The translations under genes and the position numbers were made by a program. From assembly GCA_964571815.1 (NCBI GenBank), contig CAZNDN010000066.1, forward strand, positions 1 to 21,483: a DNA stretch of 21,483 bases, in the 5' to 3' direction. This document shows positions 15,058 to 21,483 of this stretch, in pieces. The notes under the pieces were generated by a model, which ran no database searches, was not told where the DNA came from, and was given only the letters and a program-made list of their open reading frames with translations. Source of the DNA: CAZNDN01 sp964571815 (GTDB taxonomy: Bacteria > Fibrobacterota > Chitinivibrionia > Chitinivibrionales > WJKA01). The first letter of the stretch is position 1; each line of letters begins with the position of its first letter.

Positions 15058-16548
15058 ATGAATCTGGTGCTGATTCGCTGCGATCGGGACCTGCCTACCG
15101 ATGGTGTCCGACTGGTTTCGTCGTTGCTCAAGCGTGCCGGGCACACGGTGCGCTTGATCTATTTGCCCGACAGTCACTTCCGGAACCATGCGGAGAAGAG
15201 CTTCGAACCGCTCCGGCAGGTCCTGTCGAACTGCGATTGCGTACTCTTTTCAGTTTACAGTCTTCGCTCACACAAATCGTCCCTGGTATCGGCATTCATT
15301 CGCGAGAACTTCCCATCCGTACGGATCATCTGGGGGGGGCCACACTGCATTTCGGCGCCGGAGCTGAGTCTGAAGCATGCGGATGCGGTGTGTTTCGGAG
15401 AAGCCGATGCAAGCGTCGTGGAGTATCTCAGACAAATCCAGCGCGGCAATGAAACCCCGACAACAGGCAGCGTGGCTTACAGGCATGGAGGAGAGACGGT
15501 GATCAACGAGCCGGAGCCGCTGAACAGGGACCTGGACGCACTCCCTTTCCTGGATTTCGACCTGTCGACTCAGTACATCCTGGAAGATGATCTGGTTCCC
15601 ATGAGCAATGGGATAGTGGCACGAACGTGTTCGGGGTATCCCCTGGGACAGCCAACCCTTTCCTTTCTGACAATGCGAGGCTGTCCCCACATGTGTTCGT
15701 ACTGCAACAACTGCCGCTTTGTGGCCATGTACGGCAGCAACTCCATACGGAAACAGAGCGTAAGACGGTTCATGGATGAAATCGAAGCGCTGGTCGGGCA
15801 ATTCGGGTTTTTCAGAGGAGTATTTTTCGGCGATGATGATTTCTTCATGAGAAGCCCCTCGGAGCTGGAGGAATTCGCCGCGAGATACAAGAAGAATGTC
15901 AGAGTGCCTTTCACGATATGTGTCAGCGCGAATACCTTCCGGCAAAGCAAGTTTGAGGTGCTTATCGACGCGGGCCTGGCCAGAGTTATCATGGGCGTGC
16001 AAAGCGTGCAGCCTCGAACGCTGAAAGAGGTGTACAACAGACACATCGATCCGCTGGAGGTCAAGACGATTGCGCAGGACATCTGCAACGATCACTTCAA
16101 ATCGCATGGAGTCAGAACAATGATTGATTTCATTTGCGATAATCCCTACGAGACCAAAGAAGATGTCCTGGCAAACTACCGGTATATGGCGGCGCTGCCC
16201 CGCAATACGATCATGCAGGTATTCAAGCTCTCGTTTTTCCCCGGAACGCCGATTTACGAGAAAGCCGTACGAGACGGGCACATACGGCCCTTTGATGACG
16301 GCGGGTTCAGGTCATACTCGGATTCGGCGGAATACCAGGTCCACTACGAAGAACTGCTGCTGGAGTTTCTGGGCAACATGAACCGCAAGATACGGATCCG
16401 GATACCGAGATTTTTCTTTGCCGCAATCTCGTGCGCCCCTCTGCGGCACGTGATGAACCGTATCCCGAAACGAACGATGCGCACCCTGATAAGACTGGTT
16501 CCGCAAGTTCTTGCAAGAAAGACAAAGGAGAAAGTGAGCAAGCGGTAA
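15058..16548 (+). CDS. B12-binding-type radical SAM protein
   Basis: A 496-residue protein of the class with an N-terminal cobalamin-binding-like domain (about 1-125, with the GGPH motif at 93-96) and a radical SAM core (about 200-400). The iron-sulfur cluster motif is C209xxxC213xxC216 in GCPHMCSYCNNC. The later strand FGDDDFF (around 258) and the region MGVQS (around 311) are typical core features. Members methylate or rearrange unactivated carbons in cofactors, lipids or natural products; the substrate cannot be told. The canonical cobalamin DxHxxG is not intact: the closest stretch is D38SH40FRN, so B12 binding is uncertain. The C-terminal 70 residues are very basic. GGGAGG lies about 10 bases before the ATG. 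The gene stands alone, flanked by repeat fragments and AT-richer DNA, suggesting acquisition. Confidence 0.88.
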   Translation: MNLVLIRCDRDLPTDGVRLVSSLLKRAGHTVRLIYLPDSHFRNHAEKSFEPLRQVLSNCDCVLFSVYSLRSHKSSLVSAFIRENFPSVRIIWGGPHCISAPELSLKHADAVCFGEADASVVEYLRQIQRGNETPTTGSVAYRHGGETVINEPEPLNRDLDALPFLDFDLSTQYILEDDLVPMSNGIVARTCSGYPLGQPTLSFLTMRGCPHMCSYCNNCRFVAMYGSNSIRKQSVRRFMDEIEALVGQFGFFRGVFFGDDDFFMRSPSELEEFAARYKKNVRVPFTICVSANTFRQSKFEVLIDAGLARVIMGVQSVQPRTLKEVYNRHIDPLEVKTIAQDICNDHFKSHGVRTMIDFICDNPYETKEDVLANYRYMAALPRNTIMQVFKLSFFPGTPIYEKAVRDGHIRPFDDGGFRSYSDSAEYQVHYEELLLEFLGNMNRKIRIRIPRFFFAAISCAPLRHVMNRIPKRTMRTLIRLVPQVLARKTKEKVSKR

Positions 16549-16568
16549 ACAAAGGGGTAAACAAGGGG
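16544..16568 (+). repeat. short tandem repeat over the radical SAM stop codon
   Basis: GGTAAACAAAGG is followed directly by GGTAAACAAGGGG, two near-identical 12-base units. The first unit contains the stop codon of the radical SAM gene. It leads directly into the GGGGTCGGACC element. Confidence 0.6.
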
Positions 16569-16590
16569 TCGGACCAAACGTAGCTTTTTG
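16565..16590 (+). repeat. GGGGTCGGACC element, probable REP-like fragment
   Basis: GGGGTCGGACCAAACGTAGC followed by a T run. GGTC-G-GACC forms a tiny hairpin. The layout (GGGnCGGA, then about 14 bases, then TTT) parallels the 25-bp repeat at 14647. I associate this sequence with REP/IS200-type transposase ends from memory. The remaining DNA to 16743 is AT-rich and shows no gene. Confidence 0.4.
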
Positions 16591-16743
16591 GAAATCAACT
16601 CATTACCTTCATCCAACCCCTCAAATTGAAACGCTTAATCATCACCAATCATTAGTTCATTCCGTTGACCATAATATAATCAGAAAATGGCCACTTTGCC
16701 GTTGCCCCCACATCCCGGAACTGCCGCAATGAATCGCAATTCA

Positions 16744-18996
16744 TCACCGCATCCGGATCACCCGCCGCGCATTGCCGTTCCCACCCCGCTCCCGGACGAT
16801 CAGTACCCCGGTTGTGTTTCGACCGCTCCGGAGGAGCCCGTGCATCGTTGAGACTTCGCCGGCACGACGCCCGCGCAGGTCAAACACGTTCGGGAGCGGC
16901 TCGCCGGCACCGGTCACCGACAGGACCTCCCGGGTCGCCGGCCGAAAGCCGAACCGGTTTCTCTCGGCGGCCGAAGATACCAACTCTTCTCCATCACCCG
17001 CTGCATGGAAAAGGCTCGGACTCTTGATGAAATCCTTCTCCATCCCGGGGCCGTCCCACAGCACGCTCAGGAATTCTCCGCAGCAGCCTTCGTCGAAGTA
17101 GCCGATTGAGATGGGGTGGTATCCTTTTGTCAACGTGCACGTGCCGCTCTTTTCTTCCTTCCCGCTGTAGACACTGTTGTCCACCACCATCTCGCCGTCG
17201 ATGGAGACCGTGCTGCCGTTGTCGGCCGCACTGTAGAAGGTGTATTCTCCGGGACGGTCGACCTTGAGGTATCCATAGAAATGGAACGCATAGTTCTCGC
17301 TGCGCAGTTTGATGGCGTAGTTGATATACGGGTTGACCCCCGTGGCCACCGGCTCATACTGCGAGAAATCCGGCACGGCCGACATCTCGTCGATTTCGTA
17401 GTAGTCATAATTGAGACCCGGGGCAAGGGGCGTATAGGCGAAGGTCTCCTGATGTGCGGAGACGAGCGTTTTCCCGGCCTTGTCGGGCACATCGGAGACG
17501 GTGATGGTGTAGGTGGCGCCGCGCTGCATGGCATCGACCGTGAGCGTGACCGTTTCCGGTTCGATTCCGATAGCTGCGTCCGACACACTCAGGCCCTCGA
17601 TTGCGTACAGCGAAGCATTGGCTGCTCCGTCGCCAAGCGGCTCACTGAATCGAATGAGGACTTCATCCTCCGCCCCGTGGGCCGATATCGCTATCACCCG
17701 GGGTTCCGCGGTATCCTCGGGTGTGCGCGTCGTGGCCGGCGCCGACCGGCCCCCTTCGTACCCCCACACATTCACCGCGCTCACGGTGTAGCTGTAGTCG
17801 GTGTTGTGGAGGAGATTCATGTCCATGAAAGTCGTCTCGGGGACTTCGTCGATCAACTCGCCGTCCCGATGGATGCGGTAGGATTTGATCCCCGACTCCC
17901 GGTCGTTCGAGGCATCCCACGAAAGGTCAACGGCATGCCCGTCGCGTGGCTCAGCCGTCACACCGGCCGGCGCGGGCGGTGCGGTTTCATCCCATGCCCA
18001 CCGGGCTCGGTCCATGCGCTCGGCCCAGTCGCCGAAGTAGTTCCGACGATACTGTGCGATTGTCAAGGCACCGTCCTTGCCGCCGGCTTTCCACTCCTCC
18101 GATGGGTCATCAACATACCAGGAAGGATACTCGTCCGGATTATCCGGAGGGTCCTTGCCGTCGTTGATATGAACGAACCTGCCGCCCCAGTGATCGGTGG
18201 TGGGCTCCTCGGGGTTGCCGCGAAGGAGGTAGACGTACGACGGCGTATCTCCCATCTTGATCCTGCCGTTTTTCAGCGGGAGGAAATACTCGCCCAGGGC
18301 GCCGTGGTCGGCCACGTGCACCTTGAGGAAATTGTTGTTGCTCAGATCCTGCTCCACATTGCCCCCCGATGCCCACGCTTCGACCCCCTCCCCGCTATAC
18401 CATCCGCGGAATGTTTCATTGCATTCGATGATCCAGAGATCCTTGTGGTTGTCCCGGATGTAGTTGTAGGAGGACTGGTCCTGTTCCTTGTTCCACGAGC
18501 CGATGAAGTAGACCCGCAGTTTGCTCTTGATACTCGGGTCCTGCTGCAACGCTTCGCTGACCCGGGTAATCGCTCCCCAGGAAAGCACCCAGAGGGGGCG
18601 AGAGTCGTCCTTCCCCGCGGCTTCGACGATTTTCCCGGCACTTGATGTGGTCACCGATCGCAGATAGTCGGGCTCGGGATAGGTCTCGGAATGAGATTTC
18701 AGCTTCGTGTAGTCCCGCTCGTAGACATCGAGTACTTCACGTATCTCTGCTTCGCTGCCGCGGGGAGGTGAGGAAACGATACCTTCGATATCGAACAGAT
18801 CGGCATACAGCAGGAAATGGACCATCGACTGATTATCGTCTTCGTCGCTGCCCCCCAGGTCGGTGGTTACCACCACGCGGTATCGCTCGCCGGTCAGGGC
18901 CCCTCCCGATGGGTTGTCGATCCCGCGGGAGTCGTATGAAATACCCAGGACACAGCAGCACAGCACCGGCAGAAATCGAGCACATCGCTTCGTCAT
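16744..18996 (-). CDS. secreted Sde182-like (nucleoside-hydrolase-like) protein with FN3, Ig-like and PA14 domains
   Basis: A 750-residue secreted multidomain protein. The signal segment (MTKRCARFLPVLCCCVLGIS) leads to a nucleoside-hydrolase-like domain (about 38-335), formerly DUF1593, related to the cellulose-binding protein Sde182. It has the motif TDLGGSDEDDNQS (45-57), WVLSWGAITRV (136-146) and IGSWNKEQDQSSYNYI (165-180). Next come a fibronectin type III domain (338-426), a bacterial Ig-like domain (430-523), a PA14-type carbohydrate-binding domain (527-665, with FYSAADNGSTVSIDG) and a sorting-like tail (690-750, VFDLRGR...GVLIVR...RRVIRMR). A role in binding or trimming plant-type polysaccharide outside the cell is likely but unproven. 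Start 18996 has GGAG 7 bases upstream; the in-frame ATG at 19017 is an alternative. Confidence 0.85.
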   Translation of the reverse strand: MTKRCARFLPVLCCCVLGISYDSRGIDNPSGGALTGERYRVVVTTDLGGSDEDDNQSMVHFLLYADLFDIEGIVSSPPRGSEAEIREVLDVYERDYTKLKSHSETYPEPDYLRSVTTSSAGKIVEAAGKDDSRPLWVLSWGAITRVSEALQQDPSIKSKLRVYFIGSWNKEQDQSSYNYIRDNHKDLWIIECNETFRGWYSGEGVEAWASGGNVEQDLSNNNFLKVHVADHGALGEYFLPLKNGRIKMGDTPSYVYLLRGNPEEPTTDHWGGRFVHINDGKDPPDNPDEYPSWYVDDPSEEWKAGGKDGALTIAQYRRNYFGDWAERMDRARWAWDETAPPAPAGVTAEPRDGHAVDLSWDASNDRESGIKSYRIHRDGELIDEVPETTFMDMNLLHNTDYSYTVSAVNVWGYEGGRSAPATTRTPEDTAEPRVIAISAHGAEDEVLIRFSEPLGDGAANASLYAIEGLSVSDAAIGIEPETVTLTVDAMQRGATYTITVSDVPDKAGKTLVSAHQETFAYTPLAPGLNYDYYEIDEMSAVPDFSQYEPVATGVNPYINYAIKLRSENYAFHFYGYLKVDRPGEYTFYSAADNGSTVSIDGEMVVDNSVYSGKEEKSGTCTLTKGYHPISIGYFDEGCCGEFLSVLWDGPGMEKDFIKSPSLFHAAGDGEELVSSAAERNRFGFRPATREVLSVTGAGEPLPNVFDLRGRRAGEVSTMHGLLRSGRNTTGVLIVRERGGNGNARRVIRMR

Positions 18997-19565
18997 ACGG
19001 CATCTCCGTGAAAACATGGTTCCGTCTCCGGGTTCAGGATAGACTGGGGGGTGATTCCCGCCGTTTCGAAAGGCCGGAGAATCATTCGGACTGTAGTTGG
19101 AGGTTTGTCTTCGGGGTCGACAGAAAGTCGATTCGTGACCATGCGCTCCCCCCGGGCGCATCCGGCCCTCCCCTTGACCCGACAGCGCAAGATGCTGCCG
19201 CGCCTGCTTTATTATAAGTATAGCGGTCGCCTACCCGTATTGCCGAAGCAAATAATGCATATCATTTCCAATAATGACCGGAATGACAACTAACCTGACG
19301 CTGTAGACCCGGATGTGATGCTTTGCTGCCCGGCTGCTCACGCCTGCAAAGCCGGCATCCGAGCGTGCGTTCGTTCCGGATGCCCCATATTGCCTCACGA
19401 GCATATTGCGGGCATTGACCTGGAGCAGGATCGAGCAACAAGGCGGCAGGATCGGAGTAGAAATTCCGGCCGTTTCTCCTTATCATATGGGCATTGTCGC
19501 AATGCTGACTGTTGCTTTATCCGGGACGGTCTCCGGGGAGGCCTTGCTCCCAGGGAGGTTCGGCG
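18997..19565. other. 569-bp divergent intergenic region
   Basis: Separates the minus-strand Sde182-like gene from the plus-strand outer-membrane cluster. An AT-rich patch at about 19205-19275 holds TATACTTATAAT on the minus strand, a possible -10 region without a clear -35. TATCATTTCCAATAAT at 19260-19275 differs at only two positions from 12779-12794 in regulatory site B, but lacks the second dyad arm. No sigma-54 element with correct spacing was found. No RNA gene is recognised. Confidence 0.4.
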
Positions 19566-20410
19566 ATGAGAAATACAGTCACCTTTGTCGGATGGATTGT
19601 GAGTGCCATGACTATTGCAGCCCCCAGCTCCGAAGTGCTTTTCCGCTCCGACTCTTACACTGTCTACAGCGACAGTGTTCGAGACGACGGTCCCTACAAC
19701 GCCACGTCCTATTCGACGGACGGCATTTCCATCTACTCGCCGCTTCCACCCTCGCCCTGCAAGGACGACCCGAGCGCCTGCTACGTTGAGAGCGGTTTGC
19801 GGTTTGATCACCCCTGCGTGCCCGAATCGACGCTACGGTGGTGGGCGATTCGGGCTACTACACCTTTCGGTCGACCAAAGTGATGGGAAGGTTGAGCTTT
19901 GATCCCAAACGGATGTGGAGAGACGACGATGCACAGGATAATGGGATACTCGGGACAGAGGACCTGAAACTGTATGCGGAAGGAGCTGCTCTCGGGTTGA
20001 AAGACTATCCGGCCAATGAGAGCCGGAACAACCCGGGATACGAGGATATTACCGAACGCATTCCCGTTATGGTCGGATTCAACGTGCCGGCGTTTCGCGT
20101 GCTCGATGTGCTGAGTGTGGAAGTGCAGTGGTTTGGATCGCGCGCGCCCAACAGCTACAACCGGGTCATGTTTTCCACGACCCTGCCGCAAGCGGCAAGC
20201 GGTTCCACGCCGGAGCAGTATGTGCGTGACGACATAAAATGGTCGGTGTACGCGCGGAAGGCGCTCTTTGGCTTCTGCACGCTCACCGGTCAAATCGCAA
20301 GCGATCATCTCAGAACCGAGAAGGTGGGCCTTGAGCATATCGACACCGAGGAGAACCTCCGTGATCCCCGGAACCGGCATTGGCGCGTGAAAATGGCCTT
20401 TGCTTTCTAA
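19566..20410 (+). pseudogene. frameshifted outer-membrane protein gene
   Basis: Two frames together form one protein. The first part starts at 19566 (GGGAGG upstream) with a signal peptide (MRNTVTFVGWIVSAMTIAAP) and continues through SDSYTVYSDSVRDDGPYN and GLRFDHPCVPE. The second, in the frame shifted by -1, continues IDATVVGDSGYYTFRSTKVM to the stop at 20408-20410, ending KMAFAF with the terminal Phe of an outer-membrane barrel. The second frame has no start codon with a ribosome binding site and is open only from 19808. The first frame reads on to a stop at 19881-19883. The join is therefore between about 19808 and 19840, most likely near 19822-19832, and needs one missing base (or two extra). 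It may be a real mutation or an assembly error. I associate this type of protein with Fibrobacterota. The next gene begins 18 bp downstream. Confidence 0.7.
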
Positions 20411-20428
20411 GCCTGCATGGGAGACAAC

Positions 20429-21151
20429 ATGATACGACATTTCCTTCTGCTCCTCCCGCTCGCGCTCTGCGCGGTGCGGGCCGATGTTCCCGAGTATGTC
20501 CGCACTTTCTGGGAAGCAAACAATGACGTTTTGAACGAAAAAATCGCAACATTCGATTCGCTGCAGTCGGTTGAGCGGGACATCTACGAAGCAACCCTGA
20601 CCCTGCATGCTCAACCCATGGCCCACATTTTTGATACCGACCGCAATCCCTACGATATTGTGGTGCGGCGCACCGGGGCGCTTGTGGACCATCTCAAGAC
20701 CATGCCCGGCGGTCCCGACCTAACCGCTCCGGAGTTCGGCGCCCACGACGATCTCGAGAAGCAGCGGGCCGGTGAGGCGGTTTGGCCCATGATGGATGTA
20801 GACCCTGAAAACCCGACCGGCGTTGAATCCGACCGTCCTTCGCGCGGCACGACCACCGTGCTTCGTGAATTGCGCTACAGGGGGTATCTGAATTCCAAGG
20901 GCGGTGGCAAGGGGTTCACGGTCCACTTTCGAGGACTCGAGGCGAGCGTAACCAATCCAAGCGGAGAGCATGTAAGGCTTTCGCTGTTCACTGCGGCGGG
21001 GAGGATCAGAACGACAAGCATCTTCGACGGCAATCGATCACGCATTCGCATCGACCTTTCCAATGCCGTGGACGCCCCGGGGATGTATTACGTGAGGCTC
21101 ACCTCGGGCAGGTGTTCGAACACCCGACGCGTTGCCTTCTACAATCGGTGA
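20429..21151 (+). CDS. secreted protein with sorting-like C-terminal domain (240 aa)
   Basis: Start 20429 is chosen because GGGAG lies 6 bases upstream; the ATG at 20417 has none. A signal peptide (MIRHFLLLLPLALCAVRA) precedes a helical N-terminal half (about 19-95) of unknown family. The C-terminal 75 residues (about 165-240) have the layout of a secretion/sorting tail: VRLSLFTAAGRIRTT, a spacer, IDLSNAVDAPGMYYVRLTSG, then RRVAFYNR. This pattern is like type IX or FlgD-type Ig-like tails and resembles the end of the Sde182-like protein at 16744-18996. It is the second gene after the frameshifted outer-membrane gene (18-bp gap) and is probably in the same transcript. Function is unknown. Confidence 0.75.
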   Translation: MIRHFLLLLPLALCAVRADVPEYVRTFWEANNDVLNEKIATFDSLQSVERDIYEATLTLHAQPMAHIFDTDRNPYDIVVRRTGALVDHLKTMPGGPDLTAPEFGAHDDLEKQRAGEAVWPMMDVDPENPTGVESDRPSRGTTTVLRELRYRGYLNSKGGGKGFTVHFRGLEASVTNPSGEHVRLSLFTAAGRIRTTSIFDGNRSRIRIDLSNAVDAPGMYYVRLTSGRCSNTRRVAFYNR

Positions 21152-21166
21152 GCGTGAAAAAGTCCG

Positions 21167-21190
21167 GCGGCGGCTCCTTTGTATCGCCGC
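21167..21190 (+). terminator. hairpin between the 240-aa gene and the last gene
   Basis: GCGGCG at 21167-21172 pairs with CGCCGC at 21185-21190 around a 12-base loop, followed by GGGTTTC. The T run is too short for a convincing intrinsic terminator. It may partially separate the two genes. Confidence 0.25.
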
Positions 21191-21232
21191 GGGTTTCATC
21201 TGCAACGCAACAGCATATTCAGGAGGTACGCC

Positions 21233-21483
21233 ATGCTGCCGAGTGAAACACGACATCCTAGTTGCCACAGCAGGTTGTCGACACATGTTCTTTCGTTTCT
21301 TATCCTGTTTTTCATTCCATTGATGTTGCCGTTCGTGTTTCCGCCCGCCGGTGCGGCCCGCGCTCAGTCCGCCTCCGGCTTGCCGCGGGTCGTGATCCTG
21401 ACCGACATCGGCGGGGATCCCGACGATAAGCAATCCCTCGTGCGGCTGCTCGTCTATTCCAACGAGCTGGAGATCGAGGGCAT
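21233..21483 (+). CDS. second Sde182-like gene, 5' part only (cut by window end)
   Basis: Begins at ATG 21233 with AGGAGG 6 bases upstream and stays open to the window end (83 codons seen). A signal segment (about 15-45, VLSFLILFFIPLMLPFVFPP...AARAQ) precedes RVVILTDIGGDPDDKQSLVR (52-71) and LLVYSNELEIEG. This matches the opening of the domain in the 750-residue protein (RVVVTTDLGGSDEDDNQSMV and LLYADLFDIEG). The Asp cluster TDIGGDPDD (57-65) is closer to the nucleoside-hydrolase metal site than the TDLGGSDEDD of its neighbour. Total length and further domains are unknown. The two homologues flank the outer-membrane/sorting-tail pair in divergent orientation. Confidence 0.8.
   Translation, partial: MLPSETRHPSCHSRLSTHVLSFLILFFIPLMLPFVFPPAGAARAQSASGLPRVVILTDIGGDPDDKQSLVRLLVYSNELEIEG

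Noticed and set aside
17116..18645. 509-codon plus-strand open frame opposite the Sde182-like gene.
   Set aside because: Shadow of the minus-strand gene, whose domains are clear in order; the plus product is Val/Arg-rich without motifs.

Overview
The window is GC-rich DNA with dense, mostly single-copy bacterial genes. It carries Gram-negative envelope features: beta-barrel-like proteins ending in Phe, a lipobox lipoprotein, and secreted multidomain proteins with a C-terminal sorting-like tail. The style of the secreted and outer-membrane proteins (Sde182-type nucleoside-hydrolase-like proteins, DUF5683, an outer-membrane protein of a type I associate with Fibrobacterota) suggests an uncultured Fibrobacterota/Chitinivibrionia-like organism. 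That placement is an inference, because no rRNA or marker gene is present.

Layout. 1-223: nothing recognised. 224-4501 (minus): a metallo-beta-lactamase-fold hydrolase and, upstream of it, a 1073-residue protein of unknown function, each behind its own sigma-70-like promoter. 4791-5726 (plus): UDP-glucuronate decarboxylase (UDP-xylose synthase). 5853-7547 (plus): coiled-coil/TPR protein. 7719-8189 (plus): flavodoxin-like protein. 8382-11516 (minus): a three-gene operon with overlapping genes, encoding a DUF4390 secreted protein, an NtrY-like sensor kinase and an NtrC-family sigma-54 activator. 11878-12777 (plus): beta-barrel-like outer-membrane protein. 13004-14626 (plus): lipoprotein plus DUF5683 membrane protein. 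14627-16743: a patch with dispersed-repeat fragments, an ankyrin remnant and a B12-binding-type radical SAM gene, probably acquired. 16744-21483: secreted Sde182-like protein (minus), frameshifted outer-membrane protein, secreted protein with a sorting-like tail, and the start of a second Sde182-like gene cut by the window end.

The main discovery is a candidate self-contained sigma-54 regulon at 8.4-14.6 kb. A near-perfect -24/-12 promoter (TGGCACGGCTCTTGC, 12900-12914) precedes the lipoprotein/DUF5683 operon. A second, good -24/-12 element (11578-11593, minus) precedes the DUF4390/kinase/regulator operon. Upstream of both lie copies of one dyad, GTATC-N6-GATAC: one copy at the regulator operon and two at the lipoprotein operon, the two centred 32 bp apart. 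I found no other copy in the window. The simplest reading is that the sigma-54 activator binds this dyad, activates its own operon, and activates the envelope lipoprotein operon beside it.
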